DNA from: Cristatella mucedo
Taxonomy: Eukaryota > Bryozoa > Phylactolaemata > Cristatellidae
Direction: 5' to 3'
Assembly: GCA_009760855.2 (NCBI GenBank)
Contig: WPIO01000038.1
Location: forward strand, 735,001-799,000
Length of the DNA stretch: 64,000 nucleotides
Position 1 is the stretch's first letter, and each line of letters starts with the position of its first letter. The translations under genes and the position numbers were made by a program. The notes under the pieces are model-generated. The model saw only the letters and a list, made by a program, of their open reading frames with translations, was not told where the DNA came from and made no database searches. Positions 35,293-46,580 of the stretch are shown in pieces.

Positions 35293-35810
35293 TAATAATA
35301 ATAATAATAATATTGCACTTGATAAAGCGCCCTCAGAGAACTTAATCTCTTTCTAGGCGCTTTACATTTGCTGCAAAGTGATACGCAATAGAATAGTAAG
35401 TAAAATCATGCTTGAAAAACAAACAAAATGAATAACATGGTTAGGGGTTACATGCACTGGGTCAGCATGCAAATGTGGTTAGTGGCAGCATGAACAGTGT
35501 CAGCACGCATAAGCACATCGAGGACGAATCACAAGGACCCACTAAATGCTGTCCTAAATAGGTATGTTTTTAAGTTTCTTTTAAATGTGGTCAGGTCAGG
35601 GGATGTTCTGATGCAGGTCGGGAGGGAGTTCCAGGCTGTGGGAGCATACGAGCTAAATGCACGGTCTCCAAAGGATTTAAGGTTTGTACGAGGTATTTCT
35701 AGACTGTTGGATTCCGAAAAGCGAGTGGTACGATGCTTTGCCTGATGGGGTAGTATATCTGAAAGATAGGCTGGAGCCATAGAATGAAGAGACCTAAAAG
35801 TGAGCGACAA
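35293..35810 (-). mobile_element. LINE-A 3' end, young subfamily copy
   Basis: (ATA)n tail, hairpin, 3' UTR and a 93-codon open C-terminal segment (35529-35810, minus) with SLTFRSLHSMAPAYLSD and AWNSLPTCIRTSPDL. Almost identical to the 6038-6390 copy. Confidence 0.87.
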
Positions 35811-37147
35811 AATATATATATCTATAGCAATGGTAATCTATAGTCTATAGCAATGGTTGCGTTTAAAAATAACCGACTGTTATCTTAGCCGAGCTTGCCG
35901 TAGCCTTTTCACATTATTTTGAAGGTACTGGATGACCAATGGTTACCTTTCGGTTAAAAGGGAATACAGTGTTAGCCTCTAGAGGGAAATGATCTCTCAT
36001 CTAACGGTTGGCCAGGCCAAACCATCAATAATTGAGCCGTCGAACTCGGCATATTTGCTCTTATGGTGGAGGTTGTAGCACCTGTTGGCTTTAATAAGGT
36101 CGGTTTTGCAAGCGTCACAAACTTGTGGAATGGCTCTGCACAATTGCAAGCGTTCGTGGTTAACCCAGCATTCTCGCCTCTCTGACCGGTGCCGGATTTT
36201 TCTAAAATTGAAGTTGTTTTCTACGAGCGTTGGAAAAGAAACATGGTATGATTGAGAGCTGCCTATAGCTTGTCTGCTTGTTGTGTCCACGCCGTGTAAG
36301 TAACTAAATTCGCATTGACATCTAAATGCTCACTAAATGTGCTACTCTCAAAAAGAGTAAAAACCTATCAACCTGACTAGCGCAAAATGCTGCCATCTAG
36401 ATTGGTAAAAGGACCACATAACTGCACGTGACATCGCTGAGGTTGACAAGCAGTCATCCCTCTTTAATATCCTCAAGTAGGGTAGCTTTGCTGTGCCCAG
36501 CGTCTGCTACAAATAGATGCCAACATTGCCTATCAATCTGCCATGCACATCTGAAGACACTTTGATCAGATTTGAAGGCACGCTTGCAAAATGTTCGGGC
36601 TGAATTCTGGTCTGACCTATTGCAGACTTTTAGAGGGACAGCTTTGATGTAAAAAGCGGCATCATTAGGAATGATTCAGTGCCGGATTTCATTTTGAAAG
36701 TTCATCATCTCAAAAGGCTTGACATGCATTCATAATTTCTAGAATATATGTATCGATATGAAGCAGGAAGGAATAGTGCATGGTTCACTCACTGCCACGA
36801 CGTGCACTGATGGTCCATATTGGCTCAGGGTTTGAAACAGTAAGCTCGTTGCTCGCCTAGAAAATTAATTTTTCGCTCCACGAATATTGTGATGAAACGA
36901 CTTTGACGTGGAGAATGATTAATCAAAGATAACCACATTGCCACAAGCAATCGTAGCCACCTCAAGCCGCCGTGGCTGTCGTCCAGTTGCTGCGCATGCA
37001 CAACGAAGGAAATACAAGAGCCAACTCACAAAGCCAAAAAAGTGAAGACCGAATGAATATGTTAAGGAGCAAAGTTAATCACTTCAAATACGCTTGCCAC
37101 GAAATTAACATGCTTCAACAATAAAAAAAAAACAGGTGTAGTCTAAT

Positions 37148-37175
37148 CTTAGCACTTCAGGCCTGAGGTGCTAAG
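37148..37175. repeat. 28-bp near-perfect palindrome
   Basis: CTTAGCACTTCAGG followed by CCTGAGGTGCTAAG; one mismatched pair. Confidence 0.85.
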
Positions 37176-37324
37176 CCGGTTATAGCCGAAGCAGATCGCT
37201 TTAAACTTCGGTCATCCTAATCTTATGTGCAGGGCACTGCCGGTACAACAACCACGTACGCGCTCAATACAAAGTACGAAGTATACATATCTTTTCTAGG
37301 TCCTCTTCTGTTCAAACTTTGTAC

Positions 37325-37490
<166 letters not shown>

Positions 37491-38407
37491 TAGCTATCTA
37501 CTATCTAGATGTCTATCTCTCTTGCTGATGTTATCACCGAGCACAATCAAAGCTTTAATATTAACACGGATGACTCCCAGCTGTTTGTGCGAAATCTCAA
37601 ATCTTCTTCTCCCCTTCCACAATTCAGCATTTAGATTTGTGTGAAATTTTGCTTTTCTGCCCTGGATATTTGATGTCGCTGTTGTAATTATCAGACGCAC
37701 ATCTACATGCTAGCTAAGAGTTGGGGATTATGTGTCTTGCAACAGTGTGAGATAAGGCAGCCGTTCCAAAACAAACCTTAATACGACAAGTATATATGCA
37801 TATGTATCACCTTTAAACTGGTCATCAATAAAAGTAATCTGCATAAAATAAATCTTTCTATTAAAGCCCAAAAAGAACTAGATCTCCTCTGTAAAAACTT
37901 CGCGAAAGCTGACAAGGACGAATATCGACAGATTAGCGATAATAATCAGTCCATAAAAAACTACATCTACATATAAACATAAAGGACATTGGAAAATATG
38001 GCGTATGAACTGCAGTGGTAATGTTCGATTTTTTTTATCGCTTCTAACGTTTTCCAGCCATGTTATATCATAATCTCGATTGTTGTAAACTTTCGCATCT
38101 GAACGTAGAGGTTCCTTGTGCGTTAGGCCGAATCTAGCATTCTGGAATGTGCTAAATTTTCATCTTAAGCGGCGTAGTATTAGATAAATACCAGGCCTTT
38201 GAAATCTAACATGCATAGCTCCTATCCCGCTGTAAAATATTAAGCTATTCCATTTTGGCGATTCTGAGGCGCTGCACCGAGGTTGGCCGCCCGGAAGAGA
38301 GCATCACCTGAATTACTAGCGTGAAAGCACACGCCAACCACGCTAAAGATCGCGAAGCGTCGCGTCCAGTACGCATTCCGCCTCTTTAAATCATGCATAA
38401 TATCTTC

Positions 38408-39088
38408 ACGCTCCAAAAATTCGCGCCGGCTTAGACAAGGACGCCACAACTTGGCTACAGCTAGCTTACAGCTAGGCTGGTCCGTGCATTTTTGAATTCT
38501 TATCTAGACTTCTGCATCTCACTACACTAGCTGCCAGTCAAGCAACGGATTGACTTCGAAGGTTTTGTCGCTCACTTTTAGGTCACTTCATTCTTTGGCT
38601 CCAGCCTATCTCTCAGATCTACTCCCCACCAGGCCAAGCATCGTACCACCCTCTTTTCGGAGTCCAACAGTTTACCAATACCTCGTACAAACCTCAAATC
38701 CTTTGGAGACCGTGCATTTAGTTCGTATGCTTTCAAAGCCTGAAAATCCCTCCCGACTTGCGTCAGAACATCCCCTGACTTGACCACGTTAAAAAAGAAC
38801 TTAAAAACACGCCTATTTAGTTAGGGCAGCATTTAGTGGGTCCCTGTGATTCGTCCTTCATGTGTTTATGCGTGCTGACACTGTGCATGGTGCCACTAAC
38901 CACATTTGCATGCTGACCCTGTGCATGTCACCCCTAACCCCGTTGTTCACGTTGTTTATCAAGCATGATTTTACTCACGATTCAATCGTGTTTCCCGTTG
39001 CAGCAAATTTAAAGCGCCTAGAAAGAGATTGAGTTCGCTGAGAGCGCTTTATCAAGTGCATTAATATTATTATTATTATTATTACTCG
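38408..39088 (+). mobile_element. LINE-A 3' part
   Basis: Contains KIRA.LDKDATT-like sequence, a deletion, then the SLTFRSLHSLAPAYLSDL region, 3' UTR, hairpin tail and (TTA)n ending at 39088. The coding part is frameshifted. Confidence 0.8.
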
Positions 39089-39261
39089 CATGCCAATTCA
39101 GCCTGCCCTTAAAGACGGTGACGACGTTGGTGCAAATCGCGGCAGCCAGGCTTGTCTGCCGCGATCAAACGTAGCTGCTACATTAAACCCCTTTTCAGAA
39201 ACCTGAACTGGCTCGTCATCACGCAGTGTATCGACTATAAATTTTACGTCACTCACATGTA

Positions 39262-39395
39262 GGTTTGGTTCAGCGGTTAAGGTGCTCGCCCCGACCAAGG
39301 TCCGGCTAAGGTCGTGGGCTCGAGCGCGGAGGCATATGTGAAGTGCCTGAATAGAGATTAAGTTCTCTTAGAGCGCTGTACAAATTAATTTTTAA
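39262..39395 (+). mobile_element. SINE-2 copy inside a LINE-A fragment
   Basis: GGTTTGGTTCAGCGGTTAAG, GTGGGCTCGAGCGCGGAGGC and a tail with AGTGCCTGAATAGAGATTAA and GAGCGCTGTACAAATTAA. Confidence 0.82.
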
Positions 39396-39413
39396 TATAA
39401 TTAATAATATATA

Positions 39414-39432
39414 AATATATATATGTATGAAG

Positions 39433-39487
<55 letters not shown>

Positions 39488-39488
39488 G

Positions 39489-39532
<44 letters not shown>
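39414..39532. repeat. (TA)n array with repeated GAAGGGACA spacers
   Basis: Two TA arrays (about 39438-39483 and 39493-39530) are each preceded by TATGAAGGGACA. The right border ATGTCCC is complementary to the spacers' GGGACAT. Confidence 0.88.
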
Positions 39533-39533
<1 letters not shown>

Positions 39534-40149
39534 TCATGTCCCTTCGTTCGCATGCTGCGGCCATCCCTATCAAAAATACTTCCCCGTCAGCCTTCGCAAC
39601 ATACCACTTGCTCTTCTGACTCGTCTTTGTTCTGTGAATCAAAAGAATCAGAAATCGCGGATAGACCGCGTCGAAGGTTCGTTTTATCCCAAGCACGAAA
39701 CTCACTGCCTACCGATCCCGCGACATCCACTGACTTAAAGACATTTCAAAATAAACTAAAAGTGCACCAACTCCCAGCAATATTTGCTGGGTCTGTGAGA
39801 ATTGCCCTTAGCGTTCTTGTGCGTCCGCTTTCTCTATGCGTTCTCTATTTCTAATTCTTACCTTCTTCATTAACGAACTTATTGGAACCTATTGAATTTA
39901 ACGCAGCCTAACGCAGCCGACCTTTGACAGCGTACAGAATTGGTACCGCAGATAAGGACGTTGCAAACGTGGTGTGTGGCCTCTATATCCGGACAGAGGT
40001 AGGCGGAAAACACAACACCCACAACGGTGCTAGGCGGTATGAGCCGACGCACTACGAATATTGGTGACGCCTGAACCACGTATGGAGGCTAGCGACTTGC
40101 GGCTGCTGCACAAATGCACGCAGGTATGCCGATAGCGGAAAGAACTTCG

Positions 40150-40430
40150 TAATAATAATAATAATAATTCACTTGATAAAGCGCCCTCAGAGAACTTAAT
40201 CTCTCTCTAGGCGCTTTACATTTGCTGTAAAGTGAAATGCAATTGAATGGTAAGTAAAATCATGCTTGAAAAAAAAACAAACGAAATGAATAATATGGTT
40301 AGGGGTGACATGCACAGGGTCAGCATGCAAATGTTCTTAGTGGCAGCATGCACAGTGTCAGCACGCATAAGCACATCAAGGACGAATCACAGGGACCCAC
40401 TAAATGCTGTCCTAAATAGGTGTGTTAGCG
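40150..40430 (-). mobile_element. LINE-A 3' end
   Basis: TAA repeat, hairpin tail and 3' UTR on the minus strand, ending at the start of the coding region. Close to the young subfamily but with extra changes. Confidence 0.82.
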
Positions 40431-40765
40431 ACAAAGAGCGCTCATACCTTAACATAACACGTCCGTATCCATAACGTAGCCAAGTCTATTCGACACCAGC
40501 GGAAGGTTACAGGTATTCAGCAGCGGCCACGGCGTACACCAACGGATTCATGACCCAGAGCTCAAATTCACTCAAATGACAATGCCTAGTCCGGACTGGC
40601 AAATGGCTACCTATCTCATGGCGCCGGCTAGTATGTAGCCGCAGATATCGGTTATCGCATAATTGGTTCATAACCATTACAATTCAGGAACCAAGAATAC
40701 TTATTATCAGTAATAATCGGACTGATTTAGCACGCTCCCCCGTTTTATGGAGCATTAATGAAGCT

Positions 40766-40868
40766 AATAATGATAATAATAATAATACATTTGGTCAAGT
40801 GCCGTCAGAGGACTCAATCTCTTTCAAGTGCTTTACATTTTCTGCAAAGGAAACACGATCGAATGGTT
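40766..40868 (-). mobile_element. LINE-A tail abutting an opposite-strand LINE-A
   Basis: Hairpin tail and CGATCGAATGGTTAG on the minus strand, ending exactly where a plus-strand LINE-A 3' segment starts. This makes a head-to-head junction. Confidence 0.7.
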
Positions 40869-41262
40869 AGACCACATTTAAAAATAACTTAAAATCGCAC
40901 CTATTTATGACAGCGTTTAGTGGGTCCATGTGATTCGCGTTTTATGTGCTTATGCGTGCTGACTCTGTGCATGCTGCCACTAACCACACTCGCATGCTGA
41001 CCTTGTGTAGGTCACCCCTAACCATGTTATTTATAATAATAATAATAATATTGCACTTGATAAAGCGCCCTCAGAGAACTTAATCTCTTTCTAGGCGCTT
41101 TACATTTGCTGCAAAGTGATACGCAATAGAATTTTATGTTGTTTATCAATCATGATACCTCTCACCATTCGACCGTGTTTCTTTGGCAGCAAACTTAAAG
41201 CACCTAGGAAGAGATCGAGTTCTCTGATGGCTTTTATCAAGTGCATTATTATTATTACTATT
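40868..41262 (+). mobile_element. LINE-A 3' end interrupted by another LINE-A
   Basis: Starts in ACCACATTTAAAAATAACTT, continues through the 3' UTR, is interrupted at 41035-41132, and resumes to the tail and TTA repeat at 41262. Confidence 0.8.
41035..41132 (-). mobile_element. Short LINE-A tail nested in LINE-A, opposite strand
   Basis: 98 bp of 3' tail from the young subfamily (it shares AGTGATACGCAATAGAA with the copies at 6.1 and 35.3 kb). Flanked by TTTAT at 41030-41034 and 41133-41137. Confidence 0.8.
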
Positions 41263-41439
41263 TCCAGGGTCCTTAAAATTTCTCAGCTTTGCCAGAGAGC
41301 GTAGCACCGACAGAAACGAGTCAAGCGGTGCAGCGTAACACATATTCCAGAACCGGTAACTTAGAAGTTCCTCACGTTTCCGCCTGTAGAATGCATGCAG
41401 CATCTGTCAAAATTTATCTTCGTTGGTTGGGATATAATC

Positions 41440-41900
41440 TTCAGGACGAGATCATTACTGACCAGCTTGAATGTAGACATTGAGGTGCTGCAAGGAATTG
41501 TGGGACTGAATTCTAGGGGGATGCTGCCATCGCAGGGATGGACTCCCTGATCTTGTCTATCTTCTGGACAAAGAATCGAGAGAAGTGATCGGGTAGATCA
41601 TCACAGGGATCCTCAGGTAAGGAGCTCACCTTGAAGCGGTTGAGGAGATGATTGAGCGTCGACATCAGCACTTTCGGATTATGCATTTGTGATTCAACCA
41701 TGTTTTAATTGAAGCTAGACTTGGCCTTTGCTAGGATTGATTGGTATGACCTACAGTAGTCCTCGTATGCCTGTCGATGGAACAGTCAGTCCTGATCTTG
41801 TGTACGCTTTTTCAATCTGAGCCTAGTAGACCTAGCTAGACTCATTACCAGAACATCTTGCCGAATATTTCATTCTGCTGACTTCTTTAGTGGATTAAAA
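41440..41900 (-). mobile_element. LINE-A linker region fragment
   Basis: On the minus strand it encodes pieces of the endonuclease-RT linker (SILAKAKSSFN, NPKVLMSTLNHLLNRF, FSRFFVQKIDKIRE) and TSMSTFKLV. The last also occurs as TSMSTFKQVTS at the start of the 55500 copy. Contains stops. Confidence 0.65.
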
Positions 41901-43139
41901 AACAAAATAGAACCCTATCTGGATCAGCACTTCTATTCTGAGCTCTTTCCCGCCACGGGGAAGAGGAACTCAAGACAACTGTTCTACGACTAGCTCGCAG
42001 AGGTACAGCATGAATGTTCAAGAATATTGTGGACCAAGGCTCTTTTTATAAAAAAAAAAACAACTTATCCAAGACCGATGGGGAAAGGACATTTTCGCTT
42101 CATATATTGATATATTCTGCCGCAGCTGTGAGCAATATAAGCAGCACTTGCAGAATCACCGGAACCCGTCCAGGCTCGAAAGAAGGAGCGCTACTGGTGG
42201 CGGAAGTTGACTACCAGTAGCGGAAGTTGATCACCATGCAACTACCTCTGCTTCCGCTGGATGGCCGCACGTGGGTAGCACTATTCTTCACGGCTAGCGG
42301 ATGAACCGCGTTGTCTATTCAGTCACGAATAACGAAATAGTAGATGAGGATTCCTACTTAAAGTTTTTTACGGCTGGTGACTCGGTTCCAGAAAATGGGG
42401 AATTGTCAGCAGAACTAGACACCTCGATCATAATCGAGCGACTGTCTCTTCTGAAGCTGTCACTCTCGAAACCGATTTATGACTCCGCTAATCAGAGGCT
42501 TTTTAACAGCGTTACTCTGTTCGAACAATTGGTAAGAAGCCGTTGCTACTGTTACGCGTGCGATATGATCATTGAATGGTATTGCAATCAAGATCAGCCC
42601 TTATTGTAGAGCAACTGGGTCGGTTGCAAAGACAAGTTGGTGGAATTTGAGGCTCGTGAAACGATCGTAGCAGCGATGCTTCTCACTTTCAGATGCAGCT
42701 CAGAGGTAAGTTCTTAGTTTCATTGGTCCCGAGCTGGAGGCCGCTCTCCAATTTTAATTAGTGTTAGCTGATATACGTTCTCAGACTTGTGTCGCTGCCC
42801 TCACTTTGTATTTGTTTAGTAATACCATAATACAAATAGCTGATCGCTAGCAATTATTCCATGAAGCTTATTCTGAATCTAGCCACCCGGTATCTCTCAA
42901 TATTTGTTCAGATTGCTCAATCCGACTGCTTTCGAAAAATCTAAGCTCTTCGGCATCTCTGTGTAGGGCCGTGAGCAAGTACAACGACAGAACCGTTTGC
43001 CTCTTCCGGAATGTGCAAGCGTATTGCGAAGTTATCTCACCGTTTATGTGTCATTTCTTACTTACTATCAGTCATGTGGCAAAGTGTGGCCATCAGACTG
43101 GAATTGAACCCTCGCTCACGTCTGCATGTGTTTACACAT
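41901..43139. other. Unassigned
   Basis: A plus-strand frame at 42301-42609 (102 codons) has ordinary amino-acid composition but no recognised family. It lies between repeats. Confidence 0.35.
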
Positions 43140-43660
43140 TCTTAGTCAAAAATACTTATGCATTTGTCTCGTGCCCTCACAGAACTTACTCTTTCTAAGC
43201 ACTTTATAATGCTGTAAAGGAAGCGTGATCAAATGGTTAGTGGTTGCATGCGAAATGTCAACAAGCATAACATGGTTTGGGTGGCATGCACGGTATGAGC
43301 ATGTAAATGTGGTTAGTGGTAGCATGCAAAGTGACAGACGCATAAGTGCATTAAGGAAAATCACACAAATGCCCACCAAATGCTGTCAAAAACAGGTGCA
43401 TTTTTAGCTTCTTTTTAAATGTCAAGTCGTGGGGATGTTGCGACGTCCGTCGGGAGTGACTTCCAGGCTTTGGGAGCATACGAAGGAAAAGATGCACAGT
43501 CTCCAAAGGATTTTGGGCTCTTATGAGGTGCAGCTAAGCGATTCGATTCAAAAAGCAGATGGCACGATACCTAGCCTGGTTGGGGAGCTGTTCTCATAGG
43601 TAGGCAGGCGGGAGCCAGAGGATGGCTAGGACCAAAAAGTGAGTGACAAAGTTCAACGAC
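43140..43660 (-). mobile_element. LINE-A 3' end, old copy
   Basis: Tail at 43165-43215, 3' UTR with CATGCAAATGTGG-like sequence, and degraded C-terminal coding region. Many small indels. Confidence 0.75.
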
Positions 43661-44064
43661 AAGGCCACCGATTAGCCATAGCCACTGAAACGAGTCAGCT
43701 TGTCTCCACCATTTTGCCATATCCTCTTGGTCTGACGATCGCCACTGACCGGCTGTTCTCAGTGAGTCGAACTCTTGAGTGCGCAATCCTTGCCAGTAAA
43801 GTGGGCAGACTTCATGCACTGGTTCGGAAGAATTGATCGCTACTACTTTGCCTAACCAGCAGCCACGCTTGTGTCGTATGCACGGAGCCGGGTGCTTTGT
43901 TTCTGCAAAAGACTTGACATCTATTGGGCTCGCCGTGAGGTGCAAGAAGTCTGAAGTTGCTGCAGCTGTGGGTTCTCGCGCGTCAGTATCAGCACAGTGG
44001 ACAGAGTCTGTCCCGTGGCGTAGCCATCGGAGGACAGCGATGTTAGAAGCCGTGTCGTCAGCGT

Positions 44065-44663
44065 GGGTCGCTGTAATGGCTGCAAGGCTGTGCAGTGAAT
44101 CGCCGACGGTTCGCAGCCGTGCAGCTTCTTTGCTGAAAGCGCTGCGATGGCCTCCCTTCGAGCAACGAATGTGCAGAACGAAATTTTTACTCTGACCCAC
44201 AAGGCATTGTGCCACGGCTTGGCTTCTTCCTGGCTAGCTGAACTGCCTGACCATTTTCAGCCTCTTCATTCCCACAAGTTCTCTTAGGACAGTAAATAAG
44301 CTGTTCCATTCCTAAGCACGCATTCCATGGGTAAAGATCGTTGGCAGCAGAAGCTATTGCTCTGCAGGTCCTGGACTGTTGAACTCGGCACTTCAACGAT
44401 TCCTATGCGACATCATCTCTCTGGCTTCCGACTGCGGTACATCTTTTCTAGCAGTCCCGAGCTGCCGCTTCCACGTTTCTCTCTCGACTGCCCTCCTGAC
44501 TCAGCTCGTCACTTTCTCTTTGCCGTGTAAGATGAAGCCTTTAGGCAACATGTGCACACCGAAAGCTACTTCGGCTTTGAATGAGCTGTAGAAAGTTCAC
44601 CAATCTTAGCACCTGCGTAGTCCTTGTAGTTTTGTGGAGTTTCAGACGCCAAGATGCATTACA
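44065..44663 (+). mobile_element. LINE-B 3' end, old copy
   Basis: ATGGCTGCAAGGCTG, CTGACCCACAAGGC, CTTGGCTTCTTCCTGGCTAG and the GTGGAGTTTCAGACG 3' end, ending in GCATTACACTGC. Many indels; frames are broken. Confidence 0.72.
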
Positions 44664-45067
44664 CTGCAGTAAGGTGTTGATTTCATAAGGATAAAGAGAC
44701 TGCATGAACGAGGGGCCGAGCTGCAACCCAAAGGATACCACTTTTTGCTTGCGATGGGTGCCGATTGCATGTTGCACTGACGACGAGCGCGGTAAAAGCC
44801 CTCCTCGTCGGCCACGGCACCGGGCCTGTGCAGAGGCTTGCTCCAGGGAAGTGCAGAAATGGATGCTCGGCTGCACGCATGAGCAAGAGCCCAGGCCTTC
44901 CCTACCCCTTCACGTGCATCACGTCCTCAGCAGAATCCGTGCATGCTGTGCCTGCAGCGATGCAGAGCGGCGTCTCTCTCTCTGTGACTGTCGAAGCTTG
45001 CGCCTCCTGCTTGCAGGAAAGAAGCTCAGGAGCTCAGCAGAAGCCCTTCTCCTCCTCCTGCCGCTGC

Positions 45068-45158
45068 GGTCCACTGCTGCTGCGGTCCACTGCTGCTGCG
45101 GTCCACTCCTGCTGTGGTCCACTGCTGCTGCGGTCCACTGCTGCTGTGGTCCACTGCC
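45068..45158. repeat. 16-bp minisatellite, about 5.7 units
   Basis: Unit GGTCCACTGCTGCTG[CT], with one CCTGCTG variant. Flanked by CTG-rich sequence. It produces artefactual Cys/Ala/Leu-rich frames. Confidence 0.88.
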
Positions 45159-45422
45159 ACTGCAGCTACTATTATCGCTGCCACTGCTGCTGCTGAGCCG
45201 GCTGGGTGAATGAGGGTCTCTGAAGGGATGGATCAGGCTTGTGACACCTTGTGTCCATGCTGTCTAAGGCATAATCTTTTGACCTATGGCTTGGAGGGTT
45301 CGCCGAGCAGTGTAAAGCAATCTCTTGCGTGCACCGATCAACGTGGGTGCTGCCTTCACTGCAGCCAATGCCGCAATGTTGTGCGTAAGACGAACCTTTG
45401 GCAGCTATCTGTGCTTCTTACT

Positions 45423-45680
45423 CGGCCGTGATAGCCCATGAGGCAAGGTGCTCGCTCGTCGAGGTCGTGGGTTCAAGTCCTGCAGTTGGGCCAATCATTC
45501 AATTGCATTTCCCTTTGCAGCAAATGTAAAGCGCCTAGAGAGAGATTGAGTTCTCTGAGGGCGCTTTATCAAGTGCACTATTATTATTATTATTATCATT
45601 CTGTATTGCCAACTGCAAATGGTGGTGACGGCCGATAAGGCTCTTCTGTCACTATACAAGTGAGGTGGTTTAGTTGGTTA
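45423..45680 (+). mobile_element. SINE-1 split by a LINE-A tail
   Basis: Left piece CGGCCGTGATAGCCCATGAG and GTGGGTTCAAGTCCTGCAG to 45500; right piece TGTATTGCCAACTGCAAATG and TCTTCTGTCACTATACAAG from 45602. Together they make one collinear SINE-1. Confidence 0.82.
45501..45594 (+). mobile_element. LINE-A tail inserted in a SINE-1
   Basis: 94 bp of LINE-A 3' tail with a perfect double hairpin (AGCGCC 45530-45535 pairs with 45560-45565; AGAGA 45541-45545 pairs with 45552-45556). It ends in a TTA repeat and is flanked by ATCATTC at 45494-45500 and 45595-45601. Confidence 0.85.
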
Positions 45681-45690
45681 AAAAAAAGTT

Positions 45691-45822
45691 CTTGAGCAGC
45701 TGACCTGGCGCTCGGCAGCAGGCGTGTGCAGTGCCTTGAGCAGCTGACCTGGCGCTCGGCAGCAGGCGTGTGCAGTGCCTTGAGCAGCTGACCTGGCGCT
45801 CGGCAGCGGGCGTGTGCAGTGC
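45691..45822. repeat. 44-bp minisatellite, 3 near-identical units
   Basis: Unit CTTGAGCAGCTGACCTGGCG then CTCGGCAGC[AG]GGCGTGTG and CAGTGC, repeated three times with one visible difference. Confidence 0.9.
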
Positions 45823-46580
45823 CTGAGCAGACTGCGGGTGTGCTACTGCTGCTTCTGTGTGTCATTTCTTTAAAAGCAGCAGCAAGGCTGCTTCTTATCA
45901 TGTAACCCACCAAACGGTATGGAGACGATAGTGTCCCAAAAGACACGGCCTACATTACCTATTTCGTCGCGGTTAGTCGAGTGGAGCATATAGGTTGATC
46001 TATTTCTTGACGTGTGGCATGTTGCCTATTGTGCAATGTCAATCGTTAAAGGATGTCTAAGAGTCGTGCACTTGCACTGGACATTACCTGTATAAACCAT
46101 CACTGTCTTCTGCTAGCGTGATGCCAGAACAGTGGTGCAATGCTCTCCGGGAGTACCTAGTCCTTGTGATCACCTTGTACAACTTGGCATGCTTTTCTCT
46201 AGTTAAGGACACGACCTGCGGGCAGCTCGCTGAGGTGCACCGCCACCGATGGTTTCACGGGATTGTCGGTACCATACAAATTGCCCGTGACCTCGGGGCA
46301 GTCACATGTGGTGGCACGGAGCGCCTTCACTTAAGGGTGCATCACGAGAAGCTCTGTAATGCCACCTTATCTCTCTCAGCCATGGCCTGCCCTCCCGCCT
46401 CGGGGTGCGGTACTATAGCAGCAGGATAATATAAAATAGGCAGCAAGGGAAAAAGCTTGTGTCAATTCGTGACAGGGACGTTAGCCCGCGACAACTGATG
46501 CCGGAGGTTCAAGTCATACTCACTAACAACAGAACAACAACTTCAACAGAAAAGTCACTCCAGTCGCCGGCAATCGTTAG
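45823..46580. other. Unassigned, upstream of the LINS1 exons
   Basis: A 103-codon plus-strand frame at 46118-46429 could hold a 5' LINS1 exon, but I found no matching block. Confidence 0.3.

Larger units (their letters stand above)
39095..39860 (+). mobile_element. Divergent LINE-A fragment split by SINE-2 and a TA array
   Basis: The left part (39095-39260) carries the ARLVC..HW block in degraded form. The right part (39540-39860) resumes with the SLP.D...[12 protein letters not shown]-like segment. SINE-2 (39262-39395) and the TA array (39414-39532) lie between. Confidence 0.65.

Noticed and set aside
43571-44215. 214-codon minus-strand frame
   Set aside because: Partly antisense to an old LINE-B and a LINE-A 3' end; no protein family resemblance.
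45691-45822. CRISPR-like direct repeats
   Set aside because: Units are contiguous 44-bp tandem repeats without spacers, in an animal genome.
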